In this document: one piece after another, positions 1 to 13,100 of the stretch | Layout of the letters: each line of letters starts with the position of its first letter | Position numbering within the stretch: the stretch's first letter is position 1 | Source of the DNA: Patella vulgata | Lineage: Eukaryota; Mollusca; Gastropoda; Patellidae | Direction of reading: 5' to 3' | Assembly: GCF_932274485.2 (NCBI RefSeq) | Contig: NC_065886.2 | Span: 14,707,501 to 14,771,500, forward strand | DNA length: 64,000 nt | The notes under the pieces: model-generated | Databases searched by the model: none | What the model was told of the DNA's origin: nothing | Seen by the model: only the letters and a program-made list of their open reading frames with translations | Program-made: the position numbers and the translations under genes

Positions 1-882
1 CACAAATTAATAATAGAGTTTATAATTAGGCCTCACTATAGTATTTCAAGTCTGGTGAATTTGTAGTCCTCAGAAAATAAAGGTTCCCAAATATCTGCTG
101 AACGACTAATTTCACACAAATGGAGTTTAATCAGGCCTCACTAGGTCTACTTCTGATGAAAGTTTACTCCTCAGAATAAAGTAGATTCCCTAAATCTGTT
201 GAATAATGGGAGAATGTGCTCCACAATTATGAGTCCAAATCTCAAAACATGTGCTCCTCACATCACAAGTCAATTCTTGGTAACAATTCAAAAATATCAC
301 TTGAAAACTAGTTCTTCATATTCTACATACTAGAAATGGGAGTTTGGCATCTCCACCATGTGGTATTGGGGTGTATAGGCCACAAGATGGCCTGGATTGT
401 TTATGACAATCAGAAGAGCTAATTAAAAACAGCCATCTTCCATTTCACTCCATCCCAGAATTCCATCTAGGATCAAAGCCTTTTATTAATCAAGGGAAGT
501 AACTCTATTAACACAAAGAACTCAAGAAGGCTTCAGACCACTATTCCTTAATAATATGAATAAGTTGGTTTAGTAAAGGGAGTATATGACACTTGAGATT
601 ACATTAAAATGTTTTGAGGGGGATTTGAAGCATACTTTTGATACAAAAATTGGTATAAATATGTTTTAAGTTTAAATATACCATCAAATCGCATAGTTTG
701 TTTGTACATGGGAATGCATCTTTAAGGTTAAATTGCTTGAAATTCTAATTGTATGGCATGTCAATTTTACTGTCAGTCAAAACTGACAAATAGGGTTGAA
801 ATGAGAGCCCTGGCTAGGACACCAACAATATTCCTAACAATACCTAATTTTAGGGTTGCCTCTATGTCACTATTTGTATTTT
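1..882. other. left-edge intron sequence, nothing recognised
   Basis: AT-rich single-copy-looking sequence, probably intron of gene A downstream of exon 35. I searched both strands for an exon in the next phase of gene A and saw none with convincing splice sites. Confidence 0.4.
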
Positions 883-2057
883 AACAAGCCAACAGTGAGG
901 CTGATGTCCCCCGCCGAAATGCCAAAATAAATAGATGACACATTAATTAATCGCATTTTTTTTTATCAAAAGTATCGAGCAAACAAACGGAGGATATCAA
1001 CTATATACTAAGTTTCATCACTCTTTATCAGATAGAATCAAAGTTATTGTGTCCCAAAGCATCGACCAAAGAAATGGCTTAGCTCTGCTTAGCTTTAGCT
1101 CGAAATGTTAATCATTGAACTCAGTCAAGACAATCACCTAATGAACATCTACATCAAGTTTAAACATTCTACTTCAATTAAAAGCAGAGTTGTTATGTCT
1201 TGACCAATCAATTAAATTGTTTATCGCGCCTTAGACTAAACAGAAAATTCTCACCATCAAACTTAAGAGTTTCATCGCTCTCACTTCATTATAACCAAAG
1301 TTATCCTGCCCCAAAGCATCAACCAATCAGATTGCTTATCTCTGCTTAACCTAAGCAGACAATGTTCATCATTGAACTCCATCATTGCATTCACCTAATG
1401 AACGCCTATGCCAAGTTTGAACATTCTACCTCAGTTAGAAGGAGAGTTATTGTGTTCCAAAGTCTCAACCAATCAAATTGCTTGTCACTCTGCTTACGTT
1501 CAGCAGAAAATGTTCATTATCGAACTTAGTCAAGGTATTGATGTAACAAGGCATTGACCTAATAAACACATACACCAAGTTTGAACATTCTAGCTCAATT
1601 AAAAGTTATCGTGTCCCAAAGCATCAACCAATCAAATTGCTTATCTCTGCTTACCCTAAGCGGAAAATGCTCATTTTCGAACTCCATCAAGGCATTGACC
1701 TAATCAACACATACACCAAGTTTGAACATTCTAGCCCAATTAGGAAGAGAGTTATCGTGTCCCAAAGCATCAACCAATCAAATTGCTTATCTCTGCTTAC
1801 CCTAAGCGGAAAATGCTCATCTTCGAACTCCATCAAGGCATTGACCTAATAAACACATACACCAAGTTTGAACATTCTAGCTCAATTAGGAAGAGAGTTA
1901 TTGTGTCCCAAAAAGTGTGACGGACAGACAGACGGACAGACAGACGGACGGACGGACGGACAGACGGACGGACGGACGGACGGACAGACAGACGGACAGA
2001 CAGACGGACGAACCCATTTTAATAGTCCCCTGCTTTCTTCGAAAGGCGGGGGACAAA
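883..2057 (+). mobile_element. Helitron-like (pearl/HINE-type) element, family 1, full-looking copy
   Basis: It begins AACAAGCCAACAGTGAGGC and carries TGTCCCCCGCC at 905-915. The exact reverse complement, GGCGGGGGACA, lies at 2045-2055. Between them are diverged ~146-bp monomers (the last ones at about 1600-1900 nearly identical) and then a GACA/GACG tetranucleotide array at 1917-2010. This order (5' box, monomers, microsatellite, inverted 3' box) recurs in the other copies. No protein is encoded. It is non-autonomous. Confidence 0.75.
1917..2010 (+). repeat. GACA/GACG tetranucleotide array inside the family 1 element
   Basis: A near-perfect 4-bp array that reads as DGQTDGRT-like peptides in any open frame. 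The same array closes the copies at 29985-30052 and, in shorter form, at 28988 and 41121. Confidence 0.9.
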
Positions 2058-2154
2058 AAACAATTTGGCTAGTGACTATGCTTCTGAATTCCAAGACAAT
2101 TAAAACTCTCAGATTTTATATTCTAGAACATTTCTAAAATGGGTATAATCTTAC

Positions 2155-2210
2155 CTGATCCACAAGTTGCCATATTTATATGTATCAAAAGATAACGGCA
2201 CTGGTAAACT
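2155..2210 (-). CDS. gene A exon 35: last visible coding exon
   Basis: A 56-bp exon between a pyrimidine-rich acceptor and a GTAAGA donor. It encodes [18 protein letters not shown] and joins the previous exon in phase. It ends in phase 2, so the gene must continue to the left, across or beyond the Helitron-like element at 883-2057. I could not find the next exon within 1-882. Confidence 0.65.
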
Positions 2211-5200
2211 CTGTAAACAGTTCAGAAAAAAATCAAATCAAATCAAATATGAGTAATAAATATGGAAAATAGCCACTGATGTATTTGGTACCAGTAATAT
2301 ACAATTAAAAAAAAGTAGGGGATATTTGATTTTGGGGGCATAATACTAAAATATGCAAATGACTACGAAAAAAGTCACTATAGAACCTAACAGAAGAAAC
2401 ATTTCCAGTTACATGTGACGCCCAAACGCACCAATAGCTACCGCATGGAATGCAGGTGATGCTTGGGATCATCATGGGGGTCCAACCCAAGATTTGCACG
2501 ACTCTGACTTTGAATGTTACAGTCACTGTGGCATTGAATTCCAGGGTGGAAACATCCGTTTAATTGTTTTAGTGACCAGAAAACAAATTTTGATATGCGT
2601 CGGCTTACCCAAAATGAAAGGTTACGTGCCCTTGGCATGCTACAGATCGGCACAACACAGGCAGTTGTGGCGCAGACGATGAATGTTTCTCAGTCTGTCA
2701 TAAGCAGGCTATGGTCCAGATACCGTGATACACAATCTGTACAGGACAGACCAAGCCCAGGATCGATTTATCCGTACCTTGGCCTTGAGAAATCGTGTCA
2801 TCACAGCAAATCAGATCAGCGCTCGTCTTCAAACAGACACTGGTGTGAGAGTGAGTGGCCAGACGATTCGGAATCGACTGCATAGGGGTCACCTTCGCGC
2901 CCGACGTCCTCGCGTGATCCCTTGTTTGAGAGATCATCACATTCAGGCAAGACGTCGTTGGTGTAGGGATCGTCAACACTGGGATAATCGACGCTGGAGC
3001 AATGTGATGTTTTCAGATGGGTCAAGGTTCACTGTTGATTTTTTGGACAGACGTAGGAGGGTGTGGCGTCGTCGAAACGAGCGCTTCCAAGACGTTAACG
3101 TCATCAGACATGATCGATTTGGGGGTGGTTCTGTTATGGTGTGGGGAGGCATCACTGTTGCTGGAAGAACGGCTTTACATGTTGTTGCAGGGCGTGTTAC
3201 AGGCCAGTACTACCGGGACAACATCTTGGCAGTCCATGTTGTGCCGTTCGCACGACGTCATGGCCGCCGTTTCATCTTCCAGGATGACAACGCAAGATGT
3301 CACAGGGCCAGGATCGTTACAGGTTACCTCCAACAACAGAACATCACCACATTACCTTGGCCAGCACTGAGTCCCGACCTCTCCCCCATCGAGCATGTCT
3401 GGACAGAGGTTACGTCAACGTCAACAACGTCCTGCCAATGTCCAAGAACTTGCTGCTGCGTTGCAACAGGAATGGGACAATCTGGACCAAAATGACCTTA
3501 GACGTCCATTAGGAGTATGCCACGTCGGATCAATGCTTGTTTGGCAAACAGAGGAGGATTTACCCGTTACTGACTTGGTTGTGATGCTGTGGTAACTTTG
3601 CTGTTTGACCCCGGGTATCATTTTACCCTTATAATGGCCAGTCTGTGCCTTACTTAGTCTAACGATCATTTGGAATAAATCGATGAATGTGAACTTCATT
3701 TCATTTTGTCATTTGTTTCTTCGTCAGTTTCATTAGGTGACTTTAATAACACTTAAAAATTAAATATCCCCTACTTTTTTTGAATAGTATATGGGTAATA
3801 AATAGTATATGAATAGTATATGAGTAATAAATACGGGAAACAGCTACTAATGTATTTGGTACCAGTAATATGGAAAACAGCTACTAATGTATTGGGAGAG
3901 GTTTCAAGGAGTAATCTCTTAATTTATTCCATTGATAACACTGAGAGAATTCTCATCAAAACATTGTCCAAAAATATTAGCATTCTGTGTTATAGTTTAT
4001 TGTTCTATCCGGTAACTAAATGCCACTAAAAGATTAATATATGAGTTATTTCTAGGACTGATTGATGTGGGGGTGACCGGAAGTAGGGAAGTAGGGAAGT
4101 AGGGGAGGGGGATGACAGGAAGTAGGGTAGGGGGGCAAGGGGTGAGTGTAAGTAAATTTTTTTACATTATTTATTTAAAATTTAAAAACTTACCCCTATT
4201 TCATCAGCAGGTAGTTCCCATGGCTCCTTTTCTAGTAGTTGAACAGATTCTTCGCGAGAATGAAACCCAACAGCTGGGTAAAAACCACCAGGAGGTATTC
4301 GACAATTTTTACTTGTGTAAACCTGTAATATTTATTTTTTCTTCAACAATATTTTATTCAGATATATGGAAATAGGTCAATAAACAACAAAACAATACAA
4401 TCAATACATTGACAACCTGTAATATAACAGTAATAGTAGAATATTTCACACATCAAATACATGTCAAAGTATGTAAAAGATACGATTCATGTTCTATTGA
4501 ATACATATTGATACTGTCAATTCAAGTTCTAGTGAATACATATTGATACAGTCAATGCAAGTTCTATTGAATACATATTGATACAGTCAGTTCAAGTTCT
4601 ATTGAACACATATTGATACTGTCAGTTCAAGTTCTATTGAACACATATTGATACTGTCAGTTCAAGTTCTATTGAATACATATTGATACTGTCAGTTCAA
4701 GTGAATATATATTGATACTGTCAGTTCAAGCTCTAGTGAATACATATCGATACTGTCAGTAACCGTTACCATAAAATGTGGGTGTGTAAAAACAGAATCC
4801 TTTATTCAGTTGTACTAGTTGGTCAAATACAGAGAGAGAAATGGGGTTTAATGTCCACACAACACAAACTAGGTCATTTTGGGAGTTTATATGGTACAGT
4901 TTTATTTCAACAATTTGTTAGTGTTTAGGGGTCCTTAGCAGTGGAAGTAAACAGGAGGATCCAGAGAAAATCCTCAAGGTCTTGTTGTGCGACTCAACTC
5001 CTTAGGTGTGGGATCAAACCACGCCACTTGACATTATAAAGTAAAGCGCATGTAGTTTGCATGGGGTTTTAAATCCCTCAAAAGACCATGTGTGGCTTTA
5101 ATGTGTAAACATGCAAAGTATTTTTAGAAAACCAACAATTATCTAACTTCAAAATATTCTGTGTTGATATTGATCAGAAACTTACCAATTCATCATTCAA

Positions 5201-7058
5201 ATAGAATTTATATTGTGTAATATCAAAATCGAATTCACAAGCAACAATATCACCTTTGTGGTATTTTTTTAAACGAGAATTAGGTGAACCATTTCCTATA
5301 AATACACTGAAATAAAGAAAATGAAAATGAAATGAAGTGGGGTTGAACGTCCTACTGTTCTGCACCGAAAACAAAAATGACAGACAGATAGAGATAGAAA
5401 TTGGGTTTAACATCTATTCAACACACACTAGGTTATTTTGGGACTAAAATGGTAAATTTTATTTCAACAATTTCCCTGTGTGTTGGAGTCTTTAGCAGTG
5501 GGTGGGAAATGAAGAAAACCTACAAGTTTGGGATCAAAATCATGACACTTGACAAAATGACAGACCTTATGATATAAAGGGCATGCATTAGAAACCCCCA
5601 CCCCCCATTCCCCCCTCATGTATAGAAACAAAACTTATCTATATTTATGTATCAAATGAAGTGATTAGACATTACTTACCCTCCATCATCGGCATGGTAA
5701 CCACAGGAACTGGAATCCCAGCCAGGTTGTCGATTAGCTCGATATTTCTGATGTACTAAACCAATGGCTATATATCGACTAACACCTTCATTTATAACCT
5801 CTGAAAACACAAAACTTATTTAGGAAATTTCAGTAAATGATCTAAAATACTATTATACAAGACAACAATGGCTACATTTCATTGTATAAGACAACTCAGT
5901 GTGTAAGACGTTGGCTTGTTAAGTTGGAGATCCTGTGTTCGATCCCTGCGTTGGCCTGGAAAGTTCATCAAGATCTTCTGGCAAGGTTCCTCCCTTAAGT
6001 CAGTGGTGCAAGACAGAGGGCCTGGCAAGGGACAATGTATAGTCATTCAGATGGGACGAAAAACCAAGGTCCTGTGTACACATTGGCACACACATAAAAG
6101 ACCCCTTGAAGTTGGATTTTTATATAAGAATAGGTCATAGCACCACTGTCCAGGTCAAATTTCCTTCATAGCACACTTGATGGCGTATACCTGTCTTCAT
6201 TAGCCCAGTAGCAGCAGAACAGTGGGACGTTAAAATCCATTACATTTCTTTTAACGGCTACATTACAATGTGCTTATCAGGATATAAACCAGTATACTTT
6301 AAGGATAGCATGTTCCACAAGAAATTGTTTGCTGCTGCATACAAATACGATTGATGTATGATTTCAGATCAACAATCAATTCATTATTACAGAATAATGG
6401 ACTGTCTGTGTGCTAGGAATTCACCACGTGTTCCAATCAATCGGCCGTATGAAATCGGCTGCAATTCGGCGATGATTGATTCGGACAAATGATTCGGCTA
6501 ATGTGTCTCCCGCTTAAGACAGACCTATTTAAGAAAATACACCAGCTATATGGTGACATACTTCAGACTGAATTAGTCATGAATACTTTAAAACTGGGCT
6601 TACTAAATGAAAATCTGTTGCAGTCTGGAGTCAAAGCCTTTGGTCCCACAAACTGACCAACTGGAACAGAACTGGATTTAGTTTCATAACTGAAATGATA
6701 TATAAAAAAATTCTTCATGAAATAAACTGCATTTGTTAATTCTTGAATTCTCATGTACCACTCACAAGTAAGACAGCTTTTTCGCCTATAATTTTAAAAA
6801 CATTCTCCTGAATTTCTGGAAACATCGTCATTCAAATAAGTGCTCAGTAAGTGTCATGCTACCAGCACTTGAAATGATGGCTAACAGCAAAAACATGATA
6901 AAAGTTCAAGATCCAATTGCTTTTCTAGACGAGATATTGTTGATAGTCTTTAAATTCAATCAGCACAAAAAACTATACAACTCAACATGTAAATCCCCAT
7001 ATCTCCCCGACTTTACTATGATTCCCAGGTAGATATTAAACAAATTAAGAGAGAATAG

Positions 7059-7112
<54 letters not shown>

Positions 7113-10100
7113 ACACACAAACCAGGTCATTTTGGGACTAACATATGGAACAATTTTATTCAAATAGTCTGCTTGTGCTTCAGTGTTTTTAGCAGTGGAA
7201 GGAAAACCCAGAATAAAAAAAACAATTTACCATAGTATACCAGTCTCATGACATATTCGAACTTCTCTATTTATGATACTCCAATAAACTGGTTTAATTT
7301 CAAGAGATTTGGTTTCTGTTTCTAGCTCCACTGAACCTGGTAATTGCTACAAGTAAACAAAGAACAAATTTGATAACATTACAAATACTTTTTAATTTCT
7401 GTGTGATTTTTTTCCATATCTTTGATGACCTTAACAGGGATTTCACTTCGTAAAGGTATTTTGTTTACCCACAGATTTTGTTCGTCAGACATTTTTAGTT
7501 GGTGCTAAAGCGATAATTATATATTTCCTAAGAATGTCAAAACATAATTATTTCTATATCTTTTATTTCATAGGTTGTCAAATAACTACTATTCAATCAT
7601 AGGAATCATTCTAGCACTTAAAAAACTTAATTAAATAATTTCTACTCGCCAACAGTATTTGAAAATTGTATGATTTCTGTTCACTGGGCAAAATTTAACT
7701 CATAGCACACTGTATTAGTCCAGTCGGATAAGAGCAGTAGGATGTTAAAACCAATTTCATTTCATTTCACTTTACATAATGTCTTATCTCAATCAACATT
7801 CAGAAACTTTTATACAGATTACTGACTCAAACTGAGGCTATAAATTGAAAGTAAAATGGAAAAAATATAGCATCAGATTAAAGATTAAAACCAGAAAAAA
7901 TTAATAAAGGTACATAAATACATTTTTTTAAATTATTTTTTAAATTGAAATGTTTTTCAGTTTGTGTGAAATGAAATGGGGTTTAACTTTTCTGTACCTG
8001 CTGGGCTAATGAAGATGGAGGAACCTGTCTGTAAACATACCTGAACCGCATGAAGTGTGATATTTAACTCATCACCAGGGTCAAACATCAAAGATTTAAA
8101 ATTATCAGCATTTTGATTATACTTCTCCAGATCTTGCTGATTTTCAATCTCCACAGCAGGTCCTGGATAAACCTGTACAACTTGTTCTGATGTATCACCG
8201 AACCTAAAAACAAGCCATTAACGGTTAAAGATGCATTATGTAAGAATTAAATCTGTCTTTTACAGGTCTTTTTTCTAGCTTCAAATATTATTTAAATATT
8301 TATTAAACAGGCAATTTGAAGAGCTAAATCTGCCTATTGCAGGTCTTTCTTCAATATTATATAAACTATTAGACATTTATTAACATGACAAGTTCATAAT
8401 CAACTCTCGATGCCATCGGATAGGCCCCATTTTAAGTAGATTAGAACGGTTCGACCATTTAATCAATTAATTTAAAAATGGTGAAACCAGTTTAAGACTC
8501 AAACAACCAGTAAGGTGGTTACAATAAGTGCACAAATCTAGGCTAATATCTTCGCTCAGAATAAAGTTATTTGAATGAAATTTTCAATATATTAATTTTT
8601 CATTATCCACTCAGAATAAAGTAATTTGAATGAAATTTTCAATATATTCATTTTGGAACAGCCAGCTCTTCTCTTTAACCATAAATTTGAAACATTATTG
8701 CAGTCGATGTAATAGGTTGTCAATTTCTTATCTGTAACCTCAGAAGATTTGTTGGGTTTTGTACAAGTCAGAAAATAGAGTGTAACTTGAAATGAAAAAA
8801 AATGGAGTTTAACATCTTACTGCTCTCCTAACAAAGACGGATATATGCCATGCACTTTGCTACGAGGGAAACTGTGCTTGTCAGGGGTTTATTATTGTTT
8901 ATGCCACCAAGTAAACAGGTGGATCTCGTTTTTCTGTCCCATCAGAATGGTCAACGTCTTTTCCTTGCCACCCCCTGTTCTGCACTGTTGACATGTGAGA
9001 AGCTTGGCTGAAGTTTTCTCGACCAACACCGAGAGAGAGAGAGAAATTGGGTTTAACGTCCACTCGATACAAATCGGGTCATTTCGGGACTAACATATGG
9101 TTCAATTTTATTTCAATAATTCGCTTGTGCATCCTTAGCAGTAGGAGGAAACCGGAGGACCCGGAGAAAACCAACGAGGTTGGAAGGCAAGCCTACACCT
9201 TCTCACGTACATCCAGTGAATCGAAACCACACCAACTGACTCAATGACAGACCTTATGATACATGCAACCCCTCTCTGACAAACACCGGGATTGAACCCA
9301 AAACTATCTAGTGAGTAAGCAAGAGCCATACACACTGAGCCACTGTGCCACAGGATAAACTGTTTAATCTAGGACTACTTCATTACTTACAGTTTAAGAC
9401 AAACAGGTACATTACTGGTCAGAGCAACACATGTAAACTCATTATATGTCTGACCATTTAAAGGAAAGACAGAGTTATGTCCCTTGTCTTTTGATCCATA
9501 TACAGTGACATCACAACATGGCCGTAAAACAGATTTCAATGTCTGCAAAAAAGGAAATAATGTGGTTTGTTTCTTTAACATTTTTACAATTTTATTTTTG
9601 ATAAATAAACAATACATAAACAATAAATTATACTCAAGTATTATTGGTGGATTACAAAACGGCCCCAGAAAGGAGTCAAGCAATTAGGGGTTGCACTAAG
9701 TTCCTGGATGAAAGTCAAGCAATTAGGAGTTAACAAGAGTGAAATAAATTTGTGTATGGTGGTTCTGGAAAGGAGAAAATTTATTAGGGGTTACATGGAA
9801 GGGAGACAAGATATTAGGTGGCCCTGATTGGGAATCAAGATACTAGGGGGTGGCACTGGAACCCTGAACAAGAGTGGAACTATTAGTGGTTGCAGGAGGT
9901 CCTACAAGAGAGACAACCTATTAGATGGTACACCTGGACCTGTGTGGGAAAACAAATAATAGGGGTTACACCGGCCTTTGTGTGGGAGTCAACGTACAAG
10001 GACCTGCTCTTCCAGAATGGGAAAGCTTATAATAATTTCCAGTTACTTACCCATAAATCATTGGCACAAGTTTTACAGATTCCGCAATCCTGACAACCAT

Positions 10101-13100
10101 ATATATTGGTCTGACAGTTACACAGGGATGGTGTGTCTCCAACTATTCCTGACCACGGACATGCTCGACCTTTATCACAGCATTGATTACACAATGTACA
10201 AATGCTGGTCCTGACTTTACTACTACCTCGATTATCCCAATCATGTTGACACCCTATTGATGTGTTTACTGAAAAACAATGAAATAAATTGTAAAAATCA
10301 GATTTAGTCAATATAGTCAAAACATCTGGGGCCTGTTTCACAAAATTTTAACTAAGATAAAATTCAAATTTTAGTAATTTGATTGGATAATATTAGATTG
10401 ATTTTAGTGCTTAGCCAATCAAAATTGAAGTATCTACTAAAATTTGGATTTTATAATTAGTTAAAATTTCGAGAAACAGAGCCAAGGTTTTTAAACTTAT
10501 AAACTATTAGACTTTACTAAATTCAACAAGCAGTGATAGAGCTTTTTGGAAATGTTTGCTTCCGATAAGCATAATATTTTTTTTCAACAAAAATGATCAA
10601 ATTTTTCAGTGTTTTTAGACATAAAAACTGTATTTACATGTACTATGTCTGGAGGTTAAATTTTTGGGTATGTTAAATGATTGACAGGCAAATTCTCTAG
10701 TCATTCAGTTTCATGTCCGTCAGTCAAAACTGGCACAAACAACCCAAATGAGAGCCATGATTCAGTTAGTTCATCAAGGGATGATCTATATTTGATTGCA
10801 AAAATCTTAGAGAAAGAAATAGGGTTTACCACCCACTCAACACAAACTAGGTCATTTTGGGAATAGCAATGGTTCAATTCTATTTCAATAATTCGACTGC
10901 ATGTATGGGCCTTTAGAAGTGGGAGGTAACTGGAGAAACCCAAGAAAACACATCGATGTTGGACTGGCAACCCGACTCCTTGTCACATACAAGCGGGTAA
11001 TCAAAACCATGTGACTTGACTCAATGATAGACCTTATGATCCAATACGCACACATTAACCACTCGGCCACCAACCCCCTGCCCCAAAAAATCTTATAATA
11101 TCGTACCTAAAGTGGGAGGTATATTATCTTTAACGTTTGGTGATATCTGTAAATCATTCATAATACCATCGATATAATCGGAGAAGAGATAGAATATATT
11201 AGCTGTGTATTCCTGTACATCTGGTATCGCTGCTTCATTTAATCCTGTTACTGGACAATAACATCTCGATTCTAACTTGATATTCTCTGTAAAATAATAA
11301 TAAGTACTATTAATAATATTTAATTTTACTTCAGACATTAGAGTCATGATGCATTGTTAAAGTAGCTAAGTCCGTAACTCAATATCATCCAAAATCTTCG
11401 ACATTGAAAACACAAATTTTTTTGCAATTTAAATCAGCATTGGTGTTGTGGTCTTACCTGGAAAAGATGGACTTCTGATATCCAATATTTAAGACAAAAT
11501 GAACATTTTACCATTGGTACACGAATCGTGTACCATAATGCGTTTCAGCGCCATTTGTAACAAGGTGCTCAAAGAATGAGGCTAGACATATTCCACAAGT
11601 CATGTCAAACGGTGATGCCATATTCTTATTTGGAGAGCATGTGCAATATATACTATCGGTGTTGACTGGAATAACCAGACGCTAGAAACTGTCTTTCAGT
11701 TGAGACTTCTGGCGTATTTCGTCGAACATAACTGGTGACAATTCACAGTAAAACGGAAACGATTAAATGTAAAACAGTTTATATCAATTCATATTACATT
11801 ATTATATGTGTTGCGACCCATTTGTGCTAATTTCTAGGCCCAAAATATTAGCGATTTAGCTCCTTTAAATTCGTGTTTATTAGGTATTCCCAATTTTACA
11901 CAATATTACACTGAAATAATATAAGGAAGAATGCATTTATTACTATGTAATGTTTCGACGAGGATAATTAGCTTGGTAAAGATAAGAGTGTTCTTGTTGA
12001 AACGTTGCATACTAATATACTCACTAATTGTGTACCGGTACACATAAAATTGTACCTTGTATTAATATGTTCGAATCCTGAATGCCTATCAAAGAAGTTA
12101 CACTAAAATAGTTTCTACCTAAAAAATTAGGGAGAGGCACCAGTGTTGGGATTTCAAAATGTTTCTTGTCAGAAATTTTTACAAAAATAAAGGGGCATAA
12201 CTCTTATTGTTATTTAAACAAGTGGTCTCAGACCACAATTAAAATTCATGTGTCAACAAAACATTCAAATTCCTACATCAAACCCTTGAATTCCATACAT
12301 AACAGGCCATATGATAAATAACAGGCCTTACGATACACATGGATCATAGAAAATCTGGGAATTTTGGAATACAAAAATGTTCAAATATGTCAAATTTATC
12401 CAGTTCTGAAACCTATCCAACATTTAAATAGGGAACATTTTAATAGACAGTTTAAATATCTTACCCTCATTGGCTTCAATGATGGTTTGTACAGCACCAT
12501 TTTGAAAGACAGCTGTTGATTGGTTTAAAATGAGTATACGACTGTAATTACTGGCTCTGTTTATAATATGTATAAATATATTTGATGTGATTGGATAGTT
12601 TAATGTATATGTCCTTTCAACTATAAACATATCCTTCATATTCTCTTTAGCAGATACAAACTTGGCCTGAAATATATGAAATAGTTATTTATTAGTAAAT
12701 TTATAAGTATAAGTACTCTTTTTTATAGAGAGAATGGACTTTAATGTCAATTTATTTCAATAATTCGCTTGCACGTAGGGGTCTTTAGCAGTGGGAGGAC
12801 ACCCACATGGTTGGACAGACGACCCTACTCCCTGCTATGTACAAGTGTGGGTTTGAAACCACACCATTGACTCAATGACAGACCTTATGATCTAAAGCAC
12901 ACACATAAGACCATTTGCCCCACCTTTTTAAAGTATATAATAGAAAAACATAACTTACAATTTTATTATTATCTGTCATGATATATTGAGGTAGAGTGTA
13001 TAAAAAATGTTCATCTGTATTTTTGATACGCAAACAAGGAATTTTTATGATTCCTAAATAAGGCAGCATTTCTTCTAACGAATCATTCTGAAACAACATA

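Noticed and set aside
1868-2137. Open frames with DGQTDGRT or PSVCPSV repeats on both strands
   Set aside because: They are translations of the GACA/GACG microsatellite in the family 1 element, not proteins.
4078-4142. G-rich GAAGTAGGG repeats as a possible quadruplex or regulatory site
   Set aside because: A short imperfect purine run just downstream of exon 34's donor. Nothing beyond composition supports a role.
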